From Scatophagus argus (lineage: Eukaryota; Chordata; Actinopteri; Scatophagidae): a DNA stretch of 64,000 bases. Shown piece by piece: positions 49,801 to 62,069 of the stretch. The stretch lies in NCBI RefSeq assembly GCF_020382885.2, contig NC_058511.1, positions 2,263,501 to 2,327,500 of the forward strand. Direction: 5' to 3'. The notes under the pieces are model-generated. The model did not search any database and was not told the DNA's origin. It saw only the letters and a list, made by a program, of their open reading frames with translations. The position numbers were made by a program, and so were the translations under genes. Each line of letters opens with the position of its first letter. Within the stretch, counting starts at the first letter, position 1.

Positions 49801-52800
49801 AACACAGCAGTATTGATTTAAACTGTTTCCTTTCTTCCACCTTTTATCTCCCAGCTGCAGCTGGAAGAAGGCAGCAGCCGCCTCTTTCCCACTTCAGTAA
49901 AATAGATTACACGAGGTTTGACTGATAGGAGGTTTTGAACCTGGTTTAAGAAGAAGCTGCCAGCGCCTGATACTCTCTGCCAACATTCACGATCTGCTGA
50001 AAGTGTGTCCACCAGAAAACGACAGCATCAGTCGTTTGTTCGAGCACTGAAACAGACCTCCTCCAGTATTCACAAACTTATTTTATTTCACATCTAGATG
50101 AGGAGGGTATTTTGTTTTCCTGCTCAGAAACTGCAGGAATCATGACGCAGTGATGAAAACAAGCCAAATCAGTCGTCTGTCGCTGCGTATCCCTCCGCCT
50201 CTCTCGCCTCCCCTCTGTGTGTCTGGCAGGACGACAAGATCTGTCGAGCCTCAGCCCACAATCTGGACTCTCAGGTCAGCTGCACCAAACACACACAGGA
50301 TGAAGACAGCAGACGAGGGGCAGCAACACGGCAAAGCTGAACGCTTTAACAAATGAAGGAAGAAAAAGGTTATTTCATTTGTGAGGTCACACACTGATGT
50401 TGGACCAAAAGGCCTGGCTCACAATCTCCGTTCCAGTTCATCCCAAAGGTGTTGGATGGGGTTGAGGTCAGGACTCTGTGTGGGCCAGTCAAGTTCTTCC
50501 ACACCAAACTCATCCAACCATGTCTTTATGGAGCTTTGCTTTGTGCACTGGGGCACAGTCATGCTGGAATAGAAAAGGGCCTTCAACAAACACAGAGCTG
50601 GAAGCATAGCATTGTGAGCACAAACCCTGAGAAACGGCCCCATAAAGAGGTCTGTCTGGATACTTTTGTCTATATAGTGTACCATAAAGGACACGTTTGG
50701 CATCTTGGTAGGAGAAAATGGTCATTTTTCTGCTTCCTTCCCTCTCAGAGCTCCTGAGTGGACTTTGGCCAGCGTTTTAATGGGCTGCAGTTTAATTGGT
50801 GCGACCTTCACTCTGTGTGAAACTCTAGCAGGAATGAAACTGGGAAGTTACTGTCAATAACTCAGACTAAAATCCTGCTGTTTCCTGATGGAGTCAGGAA
50901 AAGAGCTTCAGAACGACCCTCGAGATAACTCCTCATTTCACTTTAACTGCGTAAGAAAACAGTACATTCTGGCGTATGCTGCTGCTCCTTGAGTCTACAT
51001 GCTGACTCATGCTGACTTGTGATCTGCTCTGTGCTCTGATTTGTTATAATTATCTACACCTGGCACTACTTACCTGTTTAAACGAGGCTGGACTGGTGTT
51101 TGCTGAGTCTTCAGGTGAAACATTTGTGCTTGTTGCTCCTCAGAGAGAAAAAAGATTTGGCAGGTGTGAACTTCAGAAGATCGTTTTTCACTCTGAGCAG
51201 TTGTGGAGGTTACATTTATGTTGATGAAGGAGACTTTAGAAGGTGGGGGACTGGATGGCTGTGACACTTCAGCCTGAGGTGCTTGTCTTGCAGGACAAGA
51301 GAGAGAAAAGTCCGAGTCCGAGGCAGATGGGGAGGTCAGAGCGGGTCAAAGGACCTTCGAGGGTTCAGGTTGTTGTTTTGTTGATGACAGTCATGCTGCA
51401 CAGTGAAGCCAAAGTTATATCAGAAATGTAAAAGGTATAATTTGAGCAATGTGGAAGCCCCAGGAACGAATGATTTGAGCATGACGAGAGAGAAAAAAGG
51501 CAAAACTCTGATGGGCTTAAAAGGTTTGGGAGTGCAGGCAGACGTGGATGCTGAGTAACAGCAGGAGGAAGAGGAGTGTTGAGTAATGGACGAAGAGTTG
51601 AACTCGTCTCCTTTTGTTTGCTTTTGCCTTTTTAAAGCCGGTCTGACATCTTTAGTGGATTTTAGGACCAGAAATGAAACCCGATTGAACAGCAGCTCTG
51701 CTCTCTGCTTCCTGCCTCCGTCTCTTCCACTGCTGGCCAGCCAGATGTGAGCTCATAAAGGTGCTTTTTGTAAAGAACAAGCCGGCAGCTAAACAGTGTC
51801 GTCACTCCAGGCTACACTTAAGAATATCCTGCAAAGAAAAGCACTCGGATGGATGCCGTGGTCGTTCTCTCTGCCCCCCCAGAGGACACGTTTGCTCATC
51901 CTTCTGTGGATGTGAAGTGACAGGAACAGAGCAGAGTGGAGCAACCTCATCAACCTGATGTGCTGCAGAAAGACTGAAAAAGCATGACGGAGAGCGAAGC
52001 TGCGTGACCGCAATGGACGCGAACAGAGCGGGAGACGATGAACGTCAGGCTTTGTAACGTCAGCTGCTTGCTGATGGACTCGCACTCGGCCGCACTGAAG
52101 TTGGGCGTTTTTCTGGTTTTTTAGGGTTTGTTTTTAATCAGAAACTGGGATTCAGTTTGGAGTGACTGAGGTTTTCCTTCACACATCAGGAGAAACAAGA
52201 AACAAGGCTGGGATTGACGTCAAATATCTTCTTTTTGTCTTATTGACAATTAATATTTTGATCAATAAACTGGCGGGGAAAGAAAACATCTGTGACAGTT
52301 TTGCCAGACCTTCATATATGATACTTTATTTCTGTCCAATAAAATGGAGAAAGGCAGCAAATATTCACATCCAAACCTGATTATTTTTTAATTAATTTGC
52401 AAATCACATCAACCCTAATTCGAACACACACACTTTTCAGACAGCTGCGTAGGAGAATAAAGACGTGTGAAGAAGAAGCTCACTCCCACACTGTTGGCAA
52501 AATATTTATTAAAAGTGGTGAGATTTCAGTCATGTGAGAAGTGAAGATGATCTTCTTCATCTGGATGGAGATTCGATCAAAATATTGTTTCATTAAAGTC
52601 ATCAAACCAGTTCGGCATCTCACAGATTGTTCAGACGCAGCACAGTGGGGAAAGTGGGACATTTTGTAATCTTGTTGGTGCAAATTAAACGGATATTCTT
52701 AAGGAGACGTTGGAAGAGTTTCCAGTTTTTTCCAGATTTGCATTTGGTTCACGAATCGGTTAGTCATTACCGTCTGCACCAGTGAATGACACAAAATGCA

Positions 52801-55800
52801 TTTGATTGAAAGCTCCTTCACTCAACAGCTCTTTACATTAACAATGGATTAAACGAGTGCATGTGCAATGTGAAGGAGGTTACACACAGCAATGAGCTCC
52901 CATCAGCCGTTTTCAGATGCAGGAGAGTGAACGAACGATGAGGAGATCGAGAGTTTGTCGACTTGTTTGTTTCCTCTCAGATTAATGCAGTTTGAACAGA
53001 CTTTGCCCAGGACTTCATCTGTGTTTGAGGTGCACTTCGTGTTCTTCTGACTAGCAGACTGACCGGACCAGAAATAGAAACTGAAATGAAATCATTTCAG
53101 GCTGTCAGCTGATGTATTCCTGCCGCTAATGTAAGAGTCAGATTCACAGATGTTTTCGATGGTTTCTCCTGCTGGTCTCGCCCTCTGTGGGCGGATGATG
53201 AGGAGCTGCTGATGTGGACCTGGTTCCCGTCATCTGCCTCCGTCCTGCCTCGCGCTGCTGTCACAGCTCCCATTTGATGAGCTGAATAATAAATGAGCAG
53301 CTGATGACTCACAGGTTGAATCTGTGTTCGACCCGATGCTGCAGCTTCAGCGGGTTCGGCCATAACACACACACTTCACACACCGCCGATCAGCCTCGTC
53401 AAAGTCGTCAACGCTGACAGACCGACCTCTTCTTCTTCTTCTTCTTCTGCTTCTTCCATCCTGCTGCTGCAGTATTTCAAGATTTCAGGGTCTAACAGAT
53501 TTATTCTTTATGTTGCAAGAAAATGTGCCTGATTGGCTTCGCAGCATTTATTGTTTATTCTGTATGAATCATTATGAGGGCTGTTTCCTGTGTGTGTGGA
53601 GAAGATGTGGGCACCAGATGCTGACTCACCTCACTTTAATGAGCTGTTTGAGTCTCAGGTCCTTCCCCAGATTCAGTTTATATCCACGGTTTGTGGGGCC
53701 CGACTGACACTGGATTTTTAAGGTCTGTTCAGATATATACAAGTGGCTACTATTCATTTCTAACGTAAACACATGACCTCGACTTTTTGTGAAGGATCCC
53801 TCAGTTGTGACAAAGATGAAAAGTTGAAAAACAAATGCTTCATTTTTGCATATAAATGACCTAAGGTTCGTTGTAGGGATTTTTTTAGATATTCCAACTG
53901 ATGTGTGATTCTGGTCCATTTGTTAGGATTAATTAATTAAAGTTAATGTGAGTCATGTTGCCTGTTTTGGAGGCCCAAAGTCCAGGAGTTTGTGTCCAGT
54001 GTGTAACCAAAGTCAAACGTGACTTGTTTTTAACTTACATTATGCTTTGCTGTGAAGCAGTCAAGGTCCCACACTCCCAGACGTCTTTGTCTTATTCACA
54101 TGATCATTTTACTGTTCAGATTCAGAGAGACAAAACATAAGCCTGTTCACTCTGACACAGTCCCCTGCTTTTAGTGAGAAAGGATTCATTTTGAGTCATT
54201 ACCGTAATTACTGTAGAAGATAAAAAAGACCATCACCAACAAGATTGGCAGCTCCTTCGTTGCATTTTACCCGCCGTGGCTCCAGGTCAGATTTAGAGGA
54301 AAAGCTGCTGGATTGCTTTGTGTCAAAAAGCAGGAGGTGGGCGCAGTTTTTCTACAGCAAACCAAGCTGTGGAGAGAAAATCATTTCTAATGTGTTTATC
54401 CTGTTCAGTGAAGCCACAGGCTCCCAGGAGGGGGAGGTGAGAGATGAGCCCGCAGAAGCCTGCAGAGAAACCTCCCAAATGTATAAAGTGATTTTTAAAA
54501 TGAGTCCTCATGGTGTCCTGCTGGTGTCGACAGACTTTTCTCCTGTCGCCTTTAATTCTCTTCAACCTTTTCGCTGTAACCGAACACGCTCAGCACTGAC
54601 CTGCAGCCACAGTCCAAAAATAAATCCCCACAGTCGCTCATTTGTTTAGAGTCGACATTTTCCCCGCAGTAGCCTGACATCAAAGAAAACGTGGCTCTGA
54701 GCGGCTGGTTTCTGGAACTGGCAGCTGATGAATATTTGAGCTGCTTTACTTATCAACTCGACCCCCAGCATTTATTTTCAACCCCGTCAGAAGCACAGCT
54801 ATCAAAACTACACTCTGGCAAAAAGACTGCACTTCTCTCAACATGATCTCGATTATCGTTTTTAACCTGCAACTTTTGTGGTTTGCATGTTTCTCTCATC
54901 ATGTCCTGGCCAACACAGACAAATCAGAATTAAATTTCATCCTAAAAATAACCTTTAATGCTCCATTGGACGACCAAAATCAGTCTAAATCCATGAAAAG
55001 AAATCTAAAACAATAACTTAACGAGACTAACAACCTTCAGCAGCCTGAAGAGGTAACACAGTGTCTACTTCACTGAGATAAGCCAAATTTACGCCCTAAT
55101 TAGCAGTCAGTTAATCAGTTAATTTAGCTTTAATCATTTCGGTCATGTTTGTTTTTCTGATCCATATCTGACGGCTAAATGAAAGTCTTTCAGGAGGATT
55201 TGTCTGCTTCGACTGGTGGAAACCTTGACTTTAATAAAACAACAAAACAATCTTGTGCAAAGATAAATTTAGTTTGAATAAGCTTTCATCCTCCTTCCAC
55301 CTTTCCTGCTCCTGGACATGTTTCATCCCCTCTCGGATTTCCTTCACTTCTCGTCTTATTGTCCTTCAGACATCACAGATCAAACCTCCTGCTTCTCCTT
55401 CTCCTTCTCCTCCTTCTGACCCTCCAGGACAGCAGAGGCCCTGCAACTCATATCCCACGTCCAGTCTTTCATGTATAATGCAGCAGCAGGTCCCTTCATC
55501 AAAGTGAAAAGCCTGTCGGAGCAGAGGGCAGGCCAGAGGGATCGGACAGCTGAGGTGGGGGGAAGGGCCTGCCTGACTGCTGCTTTATCTCTCCATAAAG
55601 AAGATAAAATGAACAGTAAACTGTGAGATCATGTTGAAATATTACTGAATATTGTAGGAGTGTGTTCAAGGCTTTCCTCTGGTTTTGTTTTGTCACTTTT
55701 TACACCCTATTCTGTAGCGTGTGTTAGCGAGACAGAAAAACATCAGAAACACATCGTGCATAGCCAGAAGGTGTTATTTTTCATTATTTTGTTTGGACGG

Positions 55801-56261
55801 TGGTGCTGCAGAGGAAAGATCAGGGGACCAGGAGGGGACCGGGAACATGAGCAGAAAATGTCCCTGAAACACAATCGTGCTGTCATGGTCCAAAGTGTGT
55901 GTCAAATTACATGCAAGTTCATGGGGTCCCTAAAAACATGTTGGCATCATGAATATCCACATCAGATTTCATGTGAATGTGGACGTAAATGTCCAGACAC
56001 AGTAACTCACCCTGAACCAAAGCGTTGGACAGTCTTGGCCGTGAATTCCTTTGTGTTTCGTATCTGTCAGACCCTAATTCACAAACCTGGCCTGACCTCG
56101 GAGACTCTCACTGTCTCGGTCTCTCCCACACACTGCCAACAGCTTTTATATAAACGTCTGCCCCGAGCCGTTTTCAACAGCCAACTCTGTTATGTCACAA
56201 TATAATTTCACCATACGTCTGGACCACAGCCAAGTTATGACTCACGCACGCACACACGCAC

Positions 56262-56293
<32 letters not shown>

Positions 56294-58586
56294 TCAGTGC
56301 GGTGTGATTATCATAATTGTGTCCTGGGTTCTAGAAAACACCGTGTCAGGCCCAGACTCCACACACTAACCTGTATGAACAAAGGACTCATTTCCCTCAG
56401 GCTTTGTGCCGTGGTGACTCCAAAATAGACCAGACCATTTCCTATTGACTATGAGATTAGAGGCCATTTGCAAAACTAATCTAATGAAAAGGGACAGGAA
56501 ACTCACAGAGGTAATTTTTCATTTGCTGGAACTCGAAGAAGACTCGTCTGGATCGAGTCTGACTCCTCGTTATCTGTGATGAAACTCAGAGAGATTATGA
56601 ATCTTGGTTTTCATGAGCCATAATGATTCACCTGTCATTAAGTCTCAAATGCATCATATACTGTCGTCCATAATGAGTTTTCATCTATTTTTAAGACAGT
56701 GACCTTCCCAAAACAACCCTCGTGTTGTCTGTTAGATGCTGAGGATGTGCAACACATCAGCAAATACTGCAGACTACAGCAAATTACAGCTGCAGTCAGC
56801 AACATGTATGAACATATGAAATGCAAAACCTTCTTCTCGCCTTCTGTGTGCCTTTGCCTTCTGAACGTTGGCATCATTCACACACGTGTTTACTACCACA
56901 TGTTGTTGCTGTCATTGGATTGGTGGGCGGTTTGCTCATCGCTGCTGGTTTGCTGTGTTTGCTAAGCTCCTCCTGAAGCCTTGCTGCAGATGCTGAGGTT
57001 GACTGGGAGCTTGCAGGGGGGAGGAGGCTGACTGACACCACGTTAAGAGACTCTTCCTGGTTCTGATTGTCTGTTTTTGTTCAGGTGCTTTGGATTCTTG
57101 CAACTGCAGCTGGAGGAGCCAGAGGAACCAGATCATTTTCACAGATTTTGTGTCTCATGCACTACTATAACAGTTATCTACTGAGCCTTTAGAAAATGGA
57201 ACATTTTTTGGGACCTTTCAAACATGGGAGAATGTAGTCTTTGTATCTTTGTTTGTATTTACCCAAATCGTTTCTTTTTTCCAACAGGACAGCTTTCCTG
57301 CCCGATTCGGGGGAATCCACTTTGTGAACCAGCCCTGGTACATCCACGCCCTCTACACGGTGATACGACCCTTCCTCAAAGACAAGACCAGGAAGAGGGT
57401 AAGACAGGAACCTTTAATGATATTCAGGTCTCAGGTGGACAAACCCATGACCCCTCTGGTTGTGTCCTTTCCCTTTGCAGATCTTCATGCACGGCAACAA
57501 CCTGAACAGCCTCCACCAGCTGATCCATCCCGAGATCTTGCCGTCGGAGCTCGGGGGGATGATGCCGCCCTATGACATGGGGACGTGGGCACGAACGCTG
57601 CTGGACCACGCCTACGACGAGGAGACTGACTACTGTCCTGAGTCCTACACCCTGTCTGTACAAGACCTGGAGAGAGACCTGGAGAAAAACCTGTCCCCAA
57701 AAACCATGAAGAGGTCAGCCCTTCGCTTTTAGCTCCTAAACAGCTGCAGAATTTACTGCTTTTATTTTATTTTTACTTTGCACTGCTTCTCCCTGTCCAA
57801 AATACTCCGAGCTGCTGCAAGGATTTGAACCAAAAGTAAATCCGTAAATCTAATGTTGTCTGACTGTCTGACAAACAGTTTTTATAAATGATGTGTATAT
57901 TTTTATCTCGTAAACACAAAGTTGGGCTTCATGTTCACGTCTCTTTGCTTAGACTTGAGCATCTTTGTTACGTCCAGTGCATCTCCGGCCTCGCACTGCA
58001 CCGAGCGTGTTTGACATTTGACGGAGTATCGTTTCCCCCCCCATAGGCCAACACGCAGTGTGATTCACTGTGACAGTAAATCATCTGACCACAGTGCGAC
58101 ACCAACAAACTCATTCACTCAGAAACATTTGCACAGTGGAAGACAAACAGCAGTATGAGCTCAGGCAGCAGACCGCTGACACAACCCTGCTGATGATCAA
58201 TAAATCATCCATAAATATTCTGACAGAACCTAAAAACCAAACTAAAACTGATTATTCAGTTGCATGTGCTGTATTTGTAAACATTGACATCACATGGTAC
58301 AGTACAAGCAATAAGCAAAAAATACAAATACAGGACCTGTGACGCAGTAGGCTTGTTTCTGCAGAGGTATCACTACTGCAAAACTCTGAATACTTCTTCC
58401 AAAACTGTATACAGATTTTAAAGCAACTGAATCTGTGTCTCAAGATGTTTGAGCCCTCATAGTTAGACCTGATTCAACGTGTTTCCATGCAGGTCCCAGT
58501 CGGTGGTGGAGCCGGGCGTCCTGAAGCGACCGGACAAAGTCAAGAGTGAAGAGGACAACATGCAGCCGCTGCTCTCACTGGACTAA
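37890..58586 (+). CDS. clvs2: clavesin-2 (CRAL-TRIO domain phosphoinositide-binding protein)
   Basis: Five coding exons: 37890-38278, 40107-40281, 57288-57398, 57481-57713 and 58493-58586. They total 333 residues in phase; the human protein is 327. The start at 37890 ([16 protein letters not shown]) is chosen because it matches the known N-terminus; an in-frame ATG at 37854 is upstream. Residues about 30-90 form the CRAL-TRIO N-terminal helices ([20 protein letters not shown]). Residues about 100-250 form the lipid-binding fold ([39 protein letters not shown]). The C-terminus ends [10 protein letters not shown]. The family is brain-enriched, sits on clathrin-coated vesicles and late endosomes, and binds PtdIns(3,5)P2. 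The residues around RKILVLF distinguish clvs2 only weakly from clvs1, but synteny with smpdl3a and fabp7 supports clvs2. Intron 2 spans 17 kb. Confidence 0.95.
38485..38975 (-). mobile_element. old, degenerate Tc1-like copy in clvs2 intron 1
   Basis: Text such as AAGGTGTTGGACTGGGCTGA, AGTGTTGCCACAAAGCTGGG and ACATACTTTTGACCATCC follows the order of the element at 31943-32473, with many substitutions and an unrelated stretch in the middle. Same superfamily, much older. Confidence 0.6.
39000..40106. other. remaining clvs2 intron 1
   Basis: Nothing recognised between the Tc1-like remnant and exon 2. Confidence 0.5.
48815..48935. repeat. dispersed fish repeat fragment
   Basis: Text GTAGTGGAGCAAAAAACG ... 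CTCTGAATTGTAGTTGGAGT ... AAAATACTTCAAAATGACAT ... TTAAGTGCAGTA follows a common teleost non-autonomous repeat. The class is not assigned. Confidence 0.45.
50376..50681 (-). mobile_element. Tc1-like copy, one end missing, in clvs2 intron 2
   Basis: It starts abruptly at the position equivalent to 32122 of the full copy and ends with a terminal repeat (TACTTTTGTCTATATAGTG) followed by TA. The shared 200 bp (50376-50592) is nearly identical to 32122-32338. The part towards the terminal repeat then carries a different internal deletion. Confidence 0.8.
53430..53456 (+). repeat. (TTC)n tract
   Basis: About eight TTC units. Confidence 0.85.
56244..56293 (+). repeat. (CA)n microsatellite
   Basis: CA units with early CG interruptions. 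Confidence 0.9.
57714..58492. other. clvs2 intron 4
   Basis: Nothing recognised besides splice sites: GTCAGC at the start and a CATGCAG acceptor at the end. Confidence 0.5.
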
Positions 58587-59900
58587 ACCACACGGTCAGC
58601 CAGCAGCTCTGAGGCAGATCAATATTTACACACTCTTAAAAAAAACAACAAAACACTTACCTGTGCACCTGCTCGTAAGCGACGCGCGCGCTCTGAAAAC
58701 ACGTTCCTCCGGAAAACGCTGCTGCAGCTGCTGGATTCTTGTTTCCCTTGAACTCGAGGAAATCAGAACGACACAAGAAGACGAGAAGGACGTTTTGTCA
58801 GCCAGAGAGGCTTCCCAAGAGCTACTGATCTTGTTCTGTATATTTATTTATTTAGTTATTTGTCAAGTGCCAATTCCAGTAACTGTAAATTAACGGCTTT
58901 GAACAGCTCAGCCCTTCAGTATGGAGCAGGGAGAGGAGAACAAACACTAAGAGCCTGACGACAGTGTGTCCTTCCTACAGATGTACAGTGTATGGCCGAT
59001 GGGTTTGAAAAATCAGACGTCACAGAGGGCTTGGGGTCGCGGTTCCCGAACTGCACTTATTTCTTTGTACAGTAATTTGAAGACAATGTCGTCGTCCCCC
59101 CGTATGAGGCAAGAAGCGCGGCTCAGGAAGTGATAATAACGAGCTTGTTCAACCTCCTGGACACAAAACTGGCAGACAGACAGGAATTGGGTTTACTGGG
59201 AATTTACTGGGGGGTTAATGGGAGTCTTTCCTGTGAAAATAATATGAGCTATCAGTCACGCTCCAGTTACGTCCTGGACAAAAAGCAAACCTCCTTTGCA
59301 ATGAAAGTTGGCTCTATGAATTATCTCTTTTTTTTCCTCCCATTTTCTCTCTTTTTTCTGACCCAGCATTTCGTCTGCCATCAGGAAAACACAAAAACAA
59401 CTCACGTCATCAACTATTTGTTTGGCTGAAGATGCATAAGATGCATTTAAAGAAGCCAACAGAAAGGATGTCTCGAGCAGACAAATTAACAATCCGGATT
59501 TAAGTTGTTAACGCGTCGCCTTCTCCTGTGACTTTGCGACACATTTGCTACATTTTTGGCAATAACAATCAAAACTTTACCACAGTGACAACATCTGTTT
59601 CTAAACATGTCAGTGCTATAAGATTTAAAGAACTACACTTTGCTATTTCTTTGCATGTTTTAGACAATTTAATTAAAAATAACACTTTTTTATTGTGTTA
59701 TTTCAGTACATCATCGGTGCTTCAGAGTACAGCTAAAACTTTAATCTGTTAATCAGTGTTAGTGTAATCTTAACTCAAGATCCACTTATTAACTTTCTCC
59801 TTAGCTGTCAGCCACATCATCTCACAATTAATTTACTGAAGAGTTTGGGTACTCATGTGATTAGATTAGATTACTTTAGTATCACTGCTAGGCAAACTAA
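58587..59900 (+). other. probable clvs2 3' UTR
   Basis: Sequence directly after the stop codon. An AU-rich element with overlapping ATTTA units lies at 58840-58861. No AATAAA was found close by; ATTAAA near 59666 is a possible end. Mammalian clvs2 has a long 3' UTR, so the end is uncertain. Confidence 0.45.
58840..58861 (+). promoter_or_regulatory. AU-rich element
   Basis: TATATTTATTTATTTAGTTA contains overlapping ATTTA pentamers, the type bound by mRNA-stability factors. Confidence 0.4.
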
Positions 59901-61110
59901 TTTCCAAAGTTTTTTCATTGCAGGAAGAAAACTCAAAGCTTTCTTAGAGGTGGCCCTGCAGGTCGAGTGTCAGAGCTTCCTGACACGACTTGAACGCATC
60001 GGACCTGCAGGTTAGACCAGGTTAACTGAAAGGGTTCATGTACAGCAGACACACAGTGGTGAATTATCCTTCTCAGGCAGTATTCAGGTTGGCAGCAGGT
60101 GTGCTTCTGTGCAGAGGTGTTTTGTCTGAAGTGTATTTTCCATATTCAGATCACAGTATTTTATTATAATGAGGGATTTTCCTTTAAGCTCTGCAGGTAG
60201 ACAAGTCACTGCAGCAGTGTAGACAGGATATTTGTTCATTTTAGCTTGCTACACTCACTGTTTTTTATGCTTCACTGCCTTCCCAAAAAAGGCTTCTTTG
60301 AACTGAATTGGCACCAGCTGACGGTGTCTGACGCGCTCTTCCGAATCAACGACTCACTGCAGGTTTACGGCGTGAGGCGCAAAAGGTATGACAGCCGAAT
60401 GTTAGGGAGGCAGACAGGCCATCAGGCAGGAAAACTGCGACAGAGCGGCAGAGGAAAAAGCCAGTCGGGCTGGCAAGCGTGCAGCCGAGCAGATCACAGA
60501 AAGGCCGGCGGGCAGGAAGTGTGAGGTGGCCGGCTGCAACGAGAGCAGACAGCTGGAATGTTAAACTATCACACCAGCGTACATGACATGTCAACCCCAC
60601 TTACAACAGCTCAGAGGCTCGACCCTGCACAGTCACACTGTGGCTTCGCCGGTTGCTTCTTTAGGCTCACTGCGATCTGCCTGGTCCCACCGCTGTTCAA
60701 ACCAGAGCGAGACAACAGTCAGCCAGAGGTGCTGGAGACATTTTCCTTTTATCTAATGTGTAATCAGATCCTGTTATGGTTGTTTAATCGTTACTCATTA
60801 CAGGATAAGTCCAGTGTAATTTCATTTTGAATTACTCACTGACCCTTCACTAAAGCCTGATCCTTGAACGCCTGTCGAGTTTTCTCTTCTCACGCGGATG
60901 AGCTTTAAAGTGGCAGCAGTAGCAGATGGTTTGCTGTGATTTTTGAAACGGTGACTCCAACATTTCACACAGAAGTAAACAAAAGCATCTGATTTCCAAA
61001 GAGCGACCATCAGCTTTGTCTGATGAAATGACAACTGGCTGATGCTAACTTTGTCAACTTTGAAATGGTTCCAGCTGAGTCACGTTGAGAGTTGGACCCT
61101 GGGAACAGAC
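59901..61110. other. downstream of clvs2, nothing firm
   Basis: One open stretch near 60290-60380 looks weakly coding-like but matches no family recognised here. Confidence 0.4.
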
Positions 61111-61111
61111 T

Positions 61112-61175
61112 AGAACAGAACAGAATAAACTTTATTGTCCAGCCGAGTCAGGACAATTCTGAACTCAATGAATTT
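61112..61175. repeat. retroposon tail-like fragment
   Basis: AGAATAAACTTTATTGTCC resembles the tail motif of the LINE at 8262 and the SINE at 19950. Confidence 0.35.
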
Positions 61176-61837
61176 GCCACAGTTATCAACATCTCCGTTC
61201 TGCCTCAGCTTCAGCTGAAGTTGCTGCCTCCCATTTGGTACTCAGTTATCTTGTCTTTATCTACTGAGGCAAAAATACAGCCTTCAGTAAATACGATGAT
61301 GATGACGCTGATGCTGATGCAGGTCGTTAGGGCAAAGTGAAAGACACTGAGCCCAGTCGCGTTCACGTTCAAACGTCTCTCGATACGCTCCGGTGATTGC
61401 AGCATTAAAAAGTCATTTGAATGCTGCGATGGTCAAAGCGACACTTTTTCTTTGTAAGAGATTTTTTTTTTTTTTTTTGACTCAAAGTGATACGGTGACT
61501 TTGAAAAGCTTTTCACTGTAGTCAAAAGCTAATGGCGACGGAAGTTATGGGGAAATTACACTGGTGTTTATCTGTGAACCTCAACAGGGTGCCCAGAAGA
61601 TATCATCCTCCTCTGGATTTTAACAGTGAAAAGGTGTCTGAGTTTTCAAAATTATTATTTTGGAGATAATATGTCTTTCCAAAAAAAAAAAAAAGTTGGA
61701 ATTGAAGGGTAGGAGTCATACTTGAAGATTATTGGGTACTTTTCACATCCATTTGTGCCATGTCTTGCCTTCTGAAAACATCTTTAAGATTACACTGGAT
61801 TTGTCAACCACTGTAGGCATCTTCTCCTGCTTCTTTA

Positions 61838-62069
61838 GCACAGCTGGGTATCAGTACTCAATACCTTCATGGTGTTGACCAAAATAACCAAGTACCAAGT
61901 AGTATCAGAACTTCTCCAGAACTTCTCCTCAGACATTTGATTGGCCCACCACCGCAGCAGCTGTTACACACACAGTCTGTGGTGTGGCGAAGTCGAACGC
62001 GGTGTATTTGTACTGGTATCACTTTAAGGGTACTGGTGTCATCATTTTTTAAACGATGCCCAGCCCTTA
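61838..62069. mobile_element. MITE-like element, hAT-type ends
   Basis: The left end CAGCTGGGTATC and the right end GATGCCCAGCCC form an inverted pair (GCTGGGTATC versus GCTGGGCATC). The interior has AGTACCAAGTA/GGTATC-type motifs typical of short fish hAT derivatives. No coding capacity. Confidence 0.5.

Larger units (their letters stand above)
40282..57287. other. clvs2 intron 2 (17 kb)
   Basis: No coding exon or RNA gene is recognised. It contains the repeats listed separately at about 48815, 50376, 53430 and 56244. The remaining unique sequence carries many short open frames with no family match. Confidence 0.55.

Noticed and set aside
55660-56205. 181-codon open frame on + in clvs2 intron 2
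   Set aside because: No domain, no signal, no splice context and ordinary intronic composition. A frame of this length can occur by chance in 17 kb.
60246-60524. Open stretch with GFFELNWHQLTVSDALFRIN near a possible acceptor
   Set aside because: No known protein is recognised and no partner exons are visible. The next human neighbour (triadin) does not look like this.
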